A stretch of 64,000 nucleotides of DNA, taken from positions 61,591-125,590 of the forward strand of contig JADZCN010000135.1 in the NCBI GenBank assembly GCA_020851565.1, in the 5' to 3' direction. Position numbers and translations under genes: made by a program. This stretch comes from Acidobacteriota bacterium (GTDB lineage: Bacteria > Acidobacteriota > Vicinamibacteria > Vicinamibacterales > UBA2999). The notes under the pieces were generated by a model, which had not been told where the DNA came from, did not search any database, and worked only from the letters and a program-made list of their open reading frames with translations. Below, one piece after another: positions 50,400-59,205 of this stretch (position 1 is the first letter of the stretch; each line of letters starts with the position of its first letter).

Positions 50400-52690
50400 C
50401 GGCCCTTCAGTGTCCGTTCGGCGCGCTGCCCCTCCGCCGCATGCCGCCGCGCATCGGCGTCGCGCCCCAGGCTCGAATAGACGTCGGCCAGCACGTAATG
50501 GCCGAGCGGCGCCATCGATGGATCCGGATCCGAGGCCAGCCCACGCACGGCCGCCTGCTCTGCCCCCTTCAGGTCGCCGGCGTCGAACAGGGCCTTGGCC
50601 AGGTAGAGATATCCCGTACCGAAGTCGGGCTTCTTCTCCACCGCGGCCCGGAAGTGCGGAAGAGCGTCGGCGGCGCGGCCAGCCTTCGACAGCAGCCGGG
50701 CCAGGTTGAAGTGCGGCTGGTACAGCGTGGGGCTCACCTTGATCTCGTTCTGGTACGCGGTGATGGCCGCCGGAAGGTTGCCGCGCGCCTCGTGCACGAG
50801 GCCCAGGGTGAAGTGCGCCATCGCCTGGTCGGCCTTTTCCTTGATCGCCTCCGTGAGCGCCGCCTCAGCGGCGTCCACCTGGTTCATCTCGAGGCGCACT
50901 TCGCCGAGCCTGACGAGAAACGCCGCGCGATCCCCATCGAGTCCCAGGCCCTGCTCGAGCAGCTTCGCCGCCTCGTCCAGCTGGCGCCGGCGCATGGCGA
51001 TGTCGGCGAGCTGGTACAGCGACTTCGCCCCGCGCGGGTTCAGCTGGAACACGCGCTCGAACCCGGCGCGCGCCTCCTCGTCCTTGCCCGCGTCACGGTA
51101 CGCCAGCGCCAGGCTCCACGCGGCGCCCTCGTGCTCGGGATCCACGGCCAGCGCACGCTTATAGGCGTCGATGGCCTCGTTCGGCCGACCTGCCTTGGTG
51201 TGCATGTTCCCGAGCATGGTGAAGGCCTCGATCACCTCGGGATCCGCCGCCAGCACCTCGCGCACCTTCGCGATGCCGTCGTCCAGCCGCCCCTCCACCG
51301 AGTCCTGCGCGGCCCGCTTCAGCAGGTTGTAGAGGCCGATCTTGTCCTTCGGGTCCCCGCGCGGCTTGTCCTCCAGCGCGGCGCGGGTGACGCTGGACGC
51401 CACGTAGCCGAGCGCGCGCAGCTGCTGCTCCACGGCGGGGTCCACGGACCGCGGCGCCTGGGCCACCGCTTTCGCCGCGGTGCGGGTCGTCAGGTCGCGC
51501 AGGCCGCGCTCCAGCGCGTCGGCCATGCGCGGGTTCTCGCCCGCGAGGTCCTTCGTCTCGCCCGGGTCGGCCTGGATGTCGTAGAGCTCGCGCCGGGGCG
51601 CGGCGATGAACTTGAAGCGGCCGTCCCGCACGGCCGTGAGCTCGCTCCAGCCGTAGTGATAGCGCGGGTAGTACGTCTCGGTGTACGCCAGCAGGTCCAG
51701 CACCTCGCCGCGCGCGAGCGGCATGAGGCTCGTCCCCTGCACCTCGGCGGGCGTCTCGATGCCCACGAGCTCGAGCACCGTGGGCATGACGTCCACGATG
51801 CGCACCTGGTCGGTCACCGCTCGCGCCGGCACGCCAGGGCCGGCGACGATGAGCGGGATGCGCGCGGCGGCGTCGTAGATGAAGAAGCCGTGCTGCTGCT
51901 CGCCGTGATCGCCCAGCATCTCACCGTGGTCGCCCAGCACGACGACAATCGTGGAATCGAGCTGGCCGCTGGCCTCGAGTGCCCCGAGCAGGCGCCCGAC
52001 CTCCGCATCGGTGGCGGCAATTTCACCGTCGTACGCGCCCTGGGCCGTGGCAGGAAATCGCGAACGATAGGGCTCCGGCGGCGCGTAGGGGCCGTGCGGG
52101 TCGTACAGGTGCACCCAGGCGAAGAACGGGCGCTCGCGATCCTCGGCCAGCCAGGCGAGCGCGTGATCCACCACCTCGCGGCCGGGCCGCTGCGCCGCCT
52201 CGAGCCCCACGGACATCTCGAACTTCGACAGGTCGAACTCATCGAAGTAGTGATCGAACCCCTGCGCAATGCCCCAGCGGCCATCCAGGACGAACGCGCC
52301 GACGAAGCCGCCCGTGCGGTAGCCGCGCGGCTTCAGGACCTCCGCCAGCGTCGTCATCGACTCGTCGACGTAGAAGCTGCCGTTGTCCCGCACGCCGTGG
52401 AACGTCGGGAACGTACCTGTCAGGAGCGAGGTGTGCGCGGGCAGCGTAAGCGGAACGGTGGTCGCGGCCTGATCGAACCGCAGGCCACGCGCGGCAAGCG
52501 CGTCCAGCACGGGCGTCTGCGCCGCCCGGTAGCCGTAGCTGCCCAGCCGATCGGCCCGCAGCGTGTCGATGCTGATCAGGAGGACGGATTTCGGCCCGGC
52601 GCTCGCGCCGCCCAGCCATCCACGTTGCCACCCGGCCCAACCGGCCGCGAGCGCAGCCATCACAACGGCTGCGGCAATGCCCTTGCGCAT
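50393..52690 (-). CDS. Sulfatase-fold hydrolase fused to TPR domain (2)
   Basis: Paralogue of the preceding protein, 765 residues, with an N-terminal membrane anchor (IAAAVVMAALAAGWAGW). Sulfatase-fold motifs: LISIDTLRADRLGSYG, VPLTLPAHTSLLTG (Thr near residue 80 in the formylglycine place, His in place of Arg), WVHLYDPHGPYAPPEPY, LGDHGEMLGDH and LYDIQADPGE. LRALGYVASS lies near 425, and residues 450-765 are TPR repeats. It is therefore unlikely to be a formylglycine sulfatase; a phosphodiester or phosphoethanolamine-type reaction at the outer face of the inner membrane is more likely. A TACGAT box six bases before the ATG suggests leaderless initiation of this two-gene operon. Confidence 0.8.
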   Translation of the reverse strand: MRKGIAAAVVMAALAAGWAGWQRGWLGGASAGPKSVLLISIDTLRADRLGSYGYRAAQTPVLDALAARGLRFDQAATTVPLTLPAHTSLLTGTFPTFHGVRDNGSFYVDESMTTLAEVLKPRGYRTGGFVGAFVLDGRWGIAQGFDHYFDEFDLSKFEMSVGLEAAQRPGREVVDHALAWLAEDRERPFFAWVHLYDPHGPYAPPEPYRSRFPATAQGAYDGEIAATDAEVGRLLGALEASGQLDSTIVVVLGDHGEMLGDHGEQQHGFFIYDAAARIPLIVAGPGVPARAVTDQVRIVDVMPTVLELVGIETPAEVQGTSLMPLARGEVLDLLAYTETYYPRYHYGWSELTAVRDGRFKFIAAPRRELYDIQADPGETKDLAGENPRMADALERGLRDLTTRTAAKAVAQAPRSVDPAVEQQLRALGYVASSVTRAALEDKPRGDPKDKIGLYNLLKRAAQDSVEGRLDDGIAKVREVLAADPEVIEAFTMLGNMHTKAGRPNEAIDAYKRALAVDPEHEGAAWSLALAYRDAGKDEEARAGFERVFQLNPRGAKSLYQLADIAMRRRQLDEAAKLLEQGLGLDGDRAAFLVRLGEVRLEMNQVDAAEAALTEAIKEKADQAMAHFTLGLVHEARGNLPAAITAYQNEIKVSPTLYQPHFNLARLLSKAGRAADALPHFRAAVEKKPDFGTGYLYLAKALFDAGDLKGAEQAAVRGLASDPDPSMAPLGHYVLADVYSSLGRDADARRHAAEGQRAERTLKGRR

Positions 52691-52694
52691 CTTC

Positions 52695-53492
52695 TTATCG
52701 TATCGCGGCGGCCAGCATCGTCAGGCCGATCGCGAGCAGCACGACGCCAAGGGCCGCACGCAGCCACGCGTGCGGCAGGTGGGACGATACCGCGGCCCCG
52801 GCCAACGCCGCCGGCACCGAGCCGACCAGCAGGTCGCGGAGGAGTCCCAGGTCCACCTGGCTGATGGCGAGATGGCCGAGCCCGGCGACCAGCGCCAGCG
52901 GCACGGCGTGAGCGATGTCCGTGGCGACGAGGCGCGCCGGGGTGAGCCTCGCGGGATAGAGGTGGTAGAGGAGCACTGCGCCCAGGGCGCCAGCGCCCAC
53001 GGATGTCATCGTGACGAGGGCGCCCAGCACGCCACCCGCCGCCACGGTGGCCACTCGCTCGATACCCGCGGCCGCCGCCAGCCCGGCCGGCGGCTGGGGC
53101 ACGCGAGGCCAGCGCGCCCGAAGGGTTCCGCCGATCAGCAGGCTGGCCGCTGTCAGGCAGACGGCGCCGGCGATGGCCAGGCGGACGAGGGCGACGGTCC
53201 CCTCGTCTGGCGGGCGGCTGGCCATCCACGCCAGCGTGAGCGCTGCCGCCGGGAGGCTTCCCGCCCACAATCGCCGCACGACCAGCCAATCGATGAGGCC
53301 CTGCCGGAAGTGCAGGCCCGAGACGGCCACCTTCGTGATGGCGGCAAACCACAGGTCGGTGCCGACCGCGGTGAGTGGAGCCGTGCCGAAGACCATGAGC
53401 AGGAGGGGCGTCATGATCGCCCCCCCGCCAACGCCGGTCATGCCGACGATGAAGCCCGTCAGCGCCCCGGCTGTCACCTCGAGCAGGTCCAT
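52695..53492 (-). CDS. TauE/SafE-type sulfite/sulfate exporter
   Basis: Inner-membrane protein of 265 residues of the TauE/SafE family with about eight hydrophobic segments and the two family repeats starting GALTGFIVGMTGVGGGAIMTPLLL and GGVLGALVTMTSVGAGALGAVLL. Members export sulfite, sulfoacetate or related anions. It starts three bases after the CysNC stop on the same strand, so it is the last gene of the sulfate-activation operon. It may remove excess sulfite or sulfate; the direction of transport is taken from the family. Confidence 0.85.
   Translation of the reverse strand: MDLLEVTAGALTGFIVGMTGVGGGAIMTPLLLMVFGTAPLTAVGTDLWFAAITKVAVSGLHFRQGLIDWLVVRRLWAGSLPAAALTLAWMASRPPDEGTVALVRLAIAGAVCLTAASLLIGGTLRARWPRVPQPPAGLAAAAGIERVATVAAGGVLGALVTMTSVGAGALGAVLLYHLYPARLTPARLVATDIAHAVPLALVAGLGHLAISQVDLGLLRDLLVGSVPAALAGAAVSSHLPHAWLRAALGVVLLAIGLTMLAAAIR
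52697..52702 (-). promoter_or_regulatory. -10 box upstream of sulfatase-fold operon
   Basis: TACGAT on the minus strand, six bases before the ATG at 52690. The spacer AAGAAG could also act as a weak ribosome site. Confidence 0.4.
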
Positions 53493-53495
53493 GGA

Positions 53496-55322
53496 TCAGG
53501 GCAACCGGGCGTGCACCAGCTCGACGCAGTCGTCCACCGAGCGGCCCGGGGTCGCCAGGTGCACCTCGGGCGATTCGGGCGTCTCGTACGGGCTGTCGAT
53601 GCCGGTGAAGTTCGGCAGCGCCCCCGCGCGGGCCCTGGCGTAGAGTCCCTTCGGGTCGCGGCGCTCGCACTCCTCGAGGGGCGTGTCCACGAAGACCTCG
53701 ATGAACTCGCCCTCGCCGAACAGGCGGCGCGCCTGCCGGCGCTCTGCCCGGAAGGGCGAGATGAACGAGACCAGCACGATGAGCCCCGCGTCCACCATGA
53801 GGCGGGCCACTTCGGCCACCCGGCGGATGTTCTCGGCGCGGTCCGCCTCCGTGAACCCGAGGTCACGGTTCAGCCCGTGCCGGACGTTGTCGCCGTCCAG
53901 CAGATAGGTGTGGCGGCCCTCGGCGTGCAGCCGCCGCTCGAGGGCGTTGGCGATGGAGGACTTGCCGGAGCCGGACAGGCCCGTGAACCACACGCAGCAC
54001 GGCTGCTGCTGTTTGAGTGCCGCGCGTCCCGCGCGCGTCACCTCGAGGGCCTGCCAGTGGACGTTGGTGGCACGTCGCAGGGCGAAGTCGATGAGGCCGG
54101 CGCCCAGGGTCTCGAACGTCAGTGCGTCGATGAGGATGAAGCCGCCCAGCGTCCGGCTCGCGGTGTAGGGCTCGAAGACGAGGGGCTGCGTGGTGGAGAG
54201 GGTCACGACGCCGATCTCGTTCAGTTGCAGCGTCCGTGCCGCCAGGTGCGCATCCGTGGCGACGTCCACGCGGTACTTGATCGCCGTGACCGACGCGCGG
54301 ACCTCCTTGGAGTGCATCTTCAGCAGGTAGGTCCGGCCGGCGATGAGCGGATGTGCGCCCATCCACAGCAGGCGCGCCTCGAACTGATCCGAGACCTCCG
54401 GCGGCGCGGTTGCGGCGGCGATGACGTCGCCTCGGCTCACATCCACCTCGTCGGCGAGCGTCAGCGTCACGGACGCACCGGCCTCGGCGCGCGGCCGCTC
54501 GCCTTCCCACGTGACGATGGCCTTCACCGTCGTCTCGACACCGGAGGGCAGCACCCGCACGCGGTCCCCCGGGTGCACCGCGCCGGCACACACGCGGCCG
54601 GCAAACCCGCGGAAGTCCGGGCCGGGGCGCGACACCATCTGCACCGGCATCCGGAAGGGCCCCGACGAGGGAGGGCCCGCCACCTCCACGGTTTCGAGGT
54701 ACGTCATCACGGGCGGCCCGTCGTACCACGGCGTGCGCAGGCTCGGCTCCGTCAGGTTGTCGCCCTCCAAGGCCGAGATCGGGATCGGACGCACCGTGGA
54801 GATGCCGCAGGCCGCGGCAAACGGCGCGTACTCGTCCACGATGGCGTCGAAGACCTGCTGCCCGTAGTCCACCAGGTCCATCTTGTTGACGGCCAGCAGC
54901 ACGTGCCGGATGCCCATCATCGCGACGATGCGGGTGTGGCGCCGAGTCTGCGGCAGCACGCCCTTCCTCGCGTCGACCAGGATGACGGCCAGGTCCGCGG
55001 TCGATGCGCCCGTGGCCATGTTCCGCGTGTACTGCTCGTGGCCGGGCGTGTCGGCGACGATGAAGCGGCGCGCAGGCGTGGCGAAGAACCGGTAGGCCAC
55101 GTCGATGGTGATGCCCTGCTCGCGCTCGGCCTGGAGACCGTCCACGAGCAACGCGAAGTCGAGGCGGGGCCCCTGCGTCCCGAACCGGCGGGAATCGGCC
55201 TCGAGGGCCCGCAGCTGGTCCTCGAACACCGCGCGCGACTCGTACAGCAGGCGGCCGATGAACGTGGACTTCCCGTCGTCCACGCTGCCGCACGTGATGA
55301 AGCGAAGCAGCGGCGCGCTCAG
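53496..55322 (-). CDS. cysNC: Sulfate adenylyltransferase GTPase fused to APS kinase
   Basis: Bifunctional CysN-CysC enzyme of about 608 residues. The CysN GTPase part shows the P-loop [20 protein letters not shown] near residue 13, [15 protein letters not shown] and NKMDLVDY; beta-barrel domains follow. From about 440 the CysC APS-kinase domain has [33 protein letters not shown] and [13 protein letters not shown]. Together with CysD it makes APS and then PAPS in the cytosol. No ATG, GTG or TTG lies near the expected N-terminus; a CTG at 55322, overlapping the cysD stop as CTGA and six bases after GGGAGGG, is the best start. No cysH or cysI is in the window. Confidence 0.9.
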   Translation of the reverse strand: MSAPLLRFITCGSVDDGKSTFIGRLLYESRAVFEDQLRALEADSRRFGTQGPRLDFALLVDGLQAEREQGITIDVAYRFFATPARRFIVADTPGHEQYTRNMATGASTADLAVILVDARKGVLPQTRRHTRIVAMMGIRHVLLAVNKMDLVDYGQQVFDAIVDEYAPFAAACGISTVRPIPISALEGDNLTEPSLRTPWYDGPPVMTYLETVEVAGPPSSGPFRMPVQMVSRPGPDFRGFAGRVCAGAVHPGDRVRVLPSGVETTVKAIVTWEGERPRAEAGASVTLTLADEVDVSRGDVIAAATAPPEVSDQFEARLLWMGAHPLIAGRTYLLKMHSKEVRASVTAIKYRVDVATDAHLAARTLQLNEIGVVTLSTTQPLVFEPYTASRTLGGFILIDALTFETLGAGLIDFALRRATNVHWQALEVTRAGRAALKQQQPCCVWFTGLSGSGKSSIANALERRLHAEGRHTYLLDGDNVRHGLNRDLGFTEADRAENIRRVAEVARLMVDAGLIVLVSFISPFRAERRQARRLFGEGEFIEVFVDTPLEECERRDPKGLYARARAGALPNFTGIDSPYETPESPEVHLATPGRSVDDCVELVHARLP

Positions 55323-56209
55323 AAGTAGCCCTCCCGCTTCTTCTTCTCCATGGAGGAGGGCTGATCCGTGTCGATGAGGCGGCCCTGCCGCTCCGAGGCC
55401 GCGGCCGCCGCCGTCTCGGCCACGATCTCGGCCACGGTGGTGGCGCGGCTCTCGATGGCGCCGCTCAGCGGATAGCAGCCGAGCGTGCGGAAGCGGACAA
55501 CGCGCCGCTGGACCTCCTCGCCCGGCTCGAGGGGAAACCGCTCGTCGTCCACCATCAGCAGCGTGCCAGCGCGCTCGACGACCGGCCGATCCTCGGCGAA
55601 GTAGAGCGGCACGATCGGGATGGACTCGCGCTCGATGTAGGACCAGATGTCCAGCTCGGTCCAGTTCGACAGTGGGAACACGCGGATGCTCTCGCCCGGG
55701 CGGATACGCAGGTTGTAGATGGCCCACAGCTCGGGGCGTTGTGCCTTCGGATCCCATCGGTGGCCGGCGGAGCGGAACGAGCACACCCGCTCCTTGGCGC
55801 GCGAGGCCTCTTCGTCCCGCCGTGCGCCGCCGAAAATGATGTCGAAGCCGTGCGCGTCGAGCGCCTGGCGCAATGCCTCGGTCTTCATGACGTCGGTGTA
55901 GTAGCTGGAGCCGTGCGTGAATGGGCTGACGCCGGCCGCCAGGCCCGCCTCGTTCGTGTGGACGATGAGGCGCGCGCCCGACTCTCGGACCATCCGCTCG
56001 CGATGGGCGTACATCGCCCGGAACTTCCACGTGGTGTCCACGTGCAGGAGCGGGAACGGGAGCGGCGCGGGATGAAAGGCCTTGCGGGCCAGGTGCAGCA
56101 GCACCGACGAGTCCTTCCCGATCGAGTACAGGAGCACGGGACGCTCGGCGGCCGCCACGGCCTCGCGGAAGATCTCGATGCTTTCAGACTCCAGGACGTC
56201 CAGCGCCAT
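55319..56209 (-). CDS. cysD: Sulfate adenylyltransferase subunit 2
   Basis: CysD, the ATP-pyrophosphatase-type catalytic subunit of sulfate adenylyltransferase, 296 residues, normal length. Motifs: [20 protein letters not shown] (PP-loop), [45 protein letters not shown] and the C-terminal [11 protein letters not shown], all diagnostic. It adenylates sulfate with ATP, driven by the CysN GTPase. The stop overlaps the start of cysNC. The ATG at 56209 is used; a TTG directly before it is also in frame. It is divergent from the ATC-hydrolase-like gene with about 60 bases between. Confidence 0.93.
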   Translation of the reverse strand: MALDVLESESIEIFREAVAAAERPVLLYSIGKDSSVLLHLARKAFHPAPLPFPLLHVDTTWKFRAMYAHRERMVRESGARLIVHTNEAGLAAGVSPFTHGSSYYTDVMKTEALRQALDAHGFDIIFGGARRDEEASRAKERVCSFRSAGHRWDPKAQRPELWAIYNLRIRPGESIRVFPLSNWTELDIWSYIERESIPIVPLYFAEDRPVVERAGTLLMVDDERFPLEPGEEVQRRVVRFRTLGCYPLSGAIESRATTVAEIVAETAAAAASERQGRLIDTDQPSSMEKKKREGYF

Positions 56210-56258
56210 CAACTCGTCATGATCGCACAGCCGCGGCCGGAGCGGGCGCGGTCGGGCG

Positions 56259-56264
56259 TATCAT
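56259..56264 (+). promoter_or_regulatory. -10 box, leaderless start of ATC-hydrolase-like gene
   Basis: TATCAT, six bases before the ATG at 56271. Confidence 0.5.
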
Positions 56265-56270
56265 CCCCTC

Positions 56271-56786
56271 ATGGCCGATACCCCGGAGAGCGTGGACCGT
56301 CTGAACGCCGTCGGCGTGCTCACCCGCCGCGAGATCGAGGCGCGCATCCTCGCCCCCGTTGTCGACGCGCTCGGCCGCGAGTTCGGGCGTGACCGTGTGG
56401 TCGCCATCGTTCGCGACGTCGTCGTGGGCATCGCGCGGGAGCAGGGGCGCGCGATGGCCGAGTCGCGCGGCGACGCTTCGCTCACGAGCTTCGCCGCGAC
56501 GCTGGAACCATGGACCCGCGACGGCGCGCTCCAGATGGACGTGCGGGAGCAGACCGACGAGCGGTTGTCGTTCGACGTCACCCGGTGCCGCTACGCCGAG
56601 ATGTACCGGGCGCTCGGCATCCCGGAGCTGGGCGCGGTGCTGTCCTGCAACCGGGACGCGGCGCTCATCGAGGGCTTCAACCCTGAGGTGACTTTCGCGC
56701 GGACCCGGACCATCATGCAGGGCGCGCCCTGCTGCGATTTTCGCTATGAGCGCCCCGTACCGGTAACCTCGTCCGACCCGGGCTGA
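56271..56786 (+). CDS. L-2-amino-thiazoline-4-carboxylate hydrolase-like protein
   Basis: Protein of 171 residues matching the ATC-hydrolase family (L-2-amino-thiazoline-4-carboxylic acid hydrolase). The diagnostic C-terminal pattern is [24 protein letters not shown] followed by [10 protein letters not shown], written here in parts as [13 protein letters not shown] and FARTRTIM. The true enzyme opens a thiazoline ring on the path to L-cysteine; many family members are uncharacterised. The gene stands head-to-head with cysD, which fits a sulfur/cysteine theme but does not prove function. Confidence 0.75.
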   Translation: MADTPESVDRLNAVGVLTRREIEARILAPVVDALGREFGRDRVVAIVRDVVVGIAREQGRAMAESRGDASLTSFAATLEPWTRDGALQMDVREQTDERLSFDVTRCRYAEMYRALGIPELGAVLSCNRDAALIEGFNPEVTFARTRTIMQGAPCCDFRYERPVPVTSSDPG

Positions 56787-56946
56787 CGCCGGTTCCGGGC
56801 CCCATTCGACACCCACCTCGTCCCTGCAATCGGGGGGGGAGTGGGGACAGTCCCTGTGACAATTGTAAAGTGACGGCTGCGACGGTCCTGTGCGACAGGC
56901 CGCGCGGCTGGACGCCGTGCAGGCATTGAGGACCGAACAGGGGGGC
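56787..56946. other. Intergenic region with repeat arm
   Basis: Gap holding the left arm of a 28-bp inverted repeat (56843-56870) and downstream partial units (GACGGTCCTGTGCGACAGG). I see no gene or clear promoter in it. Confidence 0.6.
56843..56870 (+). repeat. 28-bp repeat, left arm
   Basis: Begins GGGGACAGTCCCTGTGACAA and ends TTGTAAAG. It is the exact reverse complement of 60771-60798 and belongs to the GGGGACAGTCCC family. The two arms flank four genes over about 3.9 kb. Confidence 0.9.
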
Positions 56947-58350
56947 ATGATGTTTGGCAGACCACGAAGGGTGACGCCGCTTTCGACACTCGTCACGGCG
57001 GTGTCCATGGCCGCGGGGCTCGCCGCCCAGGCGCCGGCATCCCCCGACTACTGCCGCGTGCAGTCGGACGGCACGGAGGTGCTGGCCACCAGACCGGCGC
57101 CGGGCGAGGCGCCGATCGACGACGTCAACTGGTTCGCGCGGCCGGTGCCAAACCCTGACGGCCGGTGGATCGTGGGCTTCGCCACCCACGACCAGAACTA
57201 CCTCTACGACCTCACCCGCGGCCGGCGCGTGAAGATCCCCGACAAATCCGACGCGGTGGCCACGCCGGATGGCCGGTACATCACGGTCCCCTCCCACTAC
57301 ACATCCACCCGCACGGTGAATTTCTACGACACGGCGGCCCTGCTGGCACGCCTCGACGCGGGACGGGACGCCCTCGACGTGAAGCCGGCGTTCGTGCACG
57401 AGGACCCGGACGTGCTCGACGTCTATTACCAGTCCACCGGCGTGGTGTCCGAGCGCCGCGAAGGAGACGCGACGACGACGGTGTACCGGCTGATGTTCTC
57501 AGGCTCGAACGTGAAGCCCGCGCCGTGGTTCCGCATCGTGGACTACACGTTCACCTCGAAGGGCGGCACGCTGGCGGTGTCGGCCACACACGCCATGCGC
57601 CTCTGCCCGCAGATCACCCGCGATCTGGCCACGCCCTTCATCTCGAAGGACGGCCGCTACGTCATCGCACACGACGGCGGCGGCGAGAACGAGCCGGGCA
57701 CGCTCAAGATCTTCGAGATCACGGGCGTGGATCCGGCCGCCCAGACCACGACGTGCGAGCGGCGCGTGGACTTCGGCTTCGCTGCGGGCAAGGCCGATTT
57801 CAGCTTCGACGGCCGCCGCGTCACGTTCCACATCAGCAAGCACGCCTACCTGACGCCGTTTGTGAACGGCGGCCTGGTGGCGCCCACCATCACCGACGTG
57901 GTCGTCGCGGATCTGGTACACGATGCCCAGGGCCGCATCGTCGGGCACGGACCGCTGGCGCGCGTCACCACGTCCACGCGCGAAGGCGTCGGCAGCTATT
58001 TTCCCGCCTTCTTCCCCGATGGGCGCATCTATTACGTCGCGAACACCGCGCCCAAGAACAGCGACGAGCCGAAGCGGTTCCACTTCCGCGTGGTGAACCC
58101 GGACCGCGAGGTTTTCTTCGCGAGTTTCTTCGCGGACGCGGCGAAACGCGAAGCCGCCGAGGCCATCGGGGAGCTGTGGCGGGCCAGCTGCCAGCCCGAG
58201 ATGCAGCCGTTCAAGCCTGGCGAGGCGCCGTGGGCGTTCACCAGCCTGTCACCCTCGCAATGCGAGAACCTGGTGCACGCGAAGTTCACCGGTGACCAAG
58301 CCAGGAAGGCGGCACTGCTGGCGGCCTGCGGGGCCGAGGGTCGACGCTAG
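56947..58350 (+). CDS. Secreted beta-propeller-like protein
   Basis: Exported protein of 467 residues; signal peptide ends GLAAQAPASP. WD/TolB-like repeats can be seen (NPDGRWIVGFATHDQNY, ATPDGRYITVPSHY, ISKDGRYVIAHDGGGEN, FDGRRVTFHISKHAYL, FPDGRIYYVANTAPK). Six cysteines are spread through the mature part. The C-terminus is an extra helical tail (SPSQCENLVHAKFTGDQARK). I do not recognise a named family. The two adjacent ATGs at 56947 and 56950 follow a G-rich stretch; which is used is open. Confidence 0.7.
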   Translation: MMFGRPRRVTPLSTLVTAVSMAAGLAAQAPASPDYCRVQSDGTEVLATRPAPGEAPIDDVNWFARPVPNPDGRWIVGFATHDQNYLYDLTRGRRVKIPDKSDAVATPDGRYITVPSHYTSTRTVNFYDTAALLARLDAGRDALDVKPAFVHEDPDVLDVYYQSTGVVSERREGDATTTVYRLMFSGSNVKPAPWFRIVDYTFTSKGGTLAVSATHAMRLCPQITRDLATPFISKDGRYVIAHDGGGENEPGTLKIFEITGVDPAAQTTTCERRVDFGFAAGKADFSFDGRRVTFHISKHAYLTPFVNGGLVAPTITDVVVADLVHDAQGRIVGHGPLARVTTSTREGVGSYFPAFFPDGRIYYVANTAPKNSDEPKRFHFRVVNPDREVFFASFFADAAKREAAEAIGELWRASCQPEMQPFKPGEAPWAFTSLSPSQCENLVHAKFTGDQARKAALLAACGAEGRR

Positions 58351-58356
58351 CAACGG

Positions 58357-59118
58357 TCACGGCCGAACCTGCGGTGGCCGGGGATCGAGCACGCCCCGGA
58401 TCGCCAGCCGTGCGGCGTCAACGGAACGATACCCGTGGAGGACCGGTCCCACCAGTCGCCCGCCGCTGAACACCTGGACGCTCGGCGCGTGCGTGGTCAT
58501 GCCCCGAAACGCCAGCTCGATGCCGGCCAGCGGCTGGAGCGCGGCCTCCGGCAGTCCGCGCTCGGCAGCTACGCGGCGTGCGTAGCCGGTGTCGGCCACG
58601 GGATCGAGCACGGGGACCAGCGCGAGCCCCATCTCGCGCGCCACCGCGGCTAGCACCTCGTACTGATCCACCGAGAGCGGCATGTGCGGGGACCACACGA
58701 GAATCACGCCAGTGTCGCCTCGCGCCAGGCGTGCGGCCAGGGCGCCATCGGTGAAACCGTCCCGGCGGCGTTCGACGCCGGTCGCCTCGGAAACGTCGAC
58801 GACCTCACACCTCGGCCCGAACCTCCGGGATTCGCGCAGGCTGGCCGAGACGCGTTCCAGCCACACCTCTCGCGCGGGCGACACCGCGATCTGCACCCAC
58901 ACGCCGAGCGTGCCGGTCGGCACGCGTGCGCGACGCGTGCCCTCGGGCCCTGGCGGATCGGCCAGCGCGTGCTCGAGGTCGGCTTGCCAGGCGGCGAGCT
59001 GGCCGAGCGCAGCATCGGCGCAGCGGGTGCCGGCGGGCACCACACGCGCAGCGGTCCCCTGCTCGACGGGGGCGGCAATCGCCGAGAGGGCGATCAGGAC
59101 CGAGGCGGCCAGCATCAT
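58357..59118 (-). CDS. Exported thioredoxin-fold-like protein lacking CxxC
   Basis: Exported protein of 253 residues (signal peptide ends AIAAPVEQ). Residues 130-245 look like a thioredoxin fold: GDTGVILVWSPHMPLSVDQY corresponds to the strand and active-site helix start, and THAPSVQVFSGGRLVGPVLH to the cis-Pro strand. The place of the CxxC is SPHM, so there is no redox centre. The first part is unlike known domains. It converges on the propeller gene and starts head-to-head with the DUF1579-like gene. The family is unknown to me; the fold call is from pattern only. Confidence 0.55.
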   Translation of the reverse strand: MMLAASVLIALSAIAAPVEQGTAARVVPAGTRCADAALGQLAAWQADLEHALADPPGPEGTRRARVPTGTLGVWVQIAVSPAREVWLERVSASLRESRRFGPRCEVVDVSEATGVERRRDGFTDGALAARLARGDTGVILVWSPHMPLSVDQYEVLAAVAREMGLALVPVLDPVADTGYARRVAAERGLPEAALQPLAGIELAFRGMTTHAPSVQVFSGGRLVGPVLHGYRSVDAARLAIRGVLDPRPPQVRP

Positions 59119-59124
59119 CCGGCC

Positions 59125-59130
59125 ATTATC
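59125..59130 (-). promoter_or_regulatory. -10 box, leaderless start of thioredoxin-fold-like gene
   Basis: GATAAT on the minus strand, six bases before the ATG at 59118. Confidence 0.45.
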
Positions 59131-59193
59131 GCGCCGGTCGCACGGTGCTTCGACGGCTCGTCACGATCTTCGTCCCCGGCGCACAACGAGCGC

Positions 59194-59199
59194 TAGACT
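59194..59199 (+). promoter_or_regulatory. -10 box, leaderless start of DUF1579-like gene
   Basis: TAGACT, six bases before the ATG at 59206. Confidence 0.5.
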
Positions 59200-59205
59200 C
59201 CGACC

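Noticed and set aside
48204..52690. Formylglycine-dependent sulfatases
   Set aside because: The C/S-x-P-x-R signature is replaced by T-x-P-x-H in both proteins.
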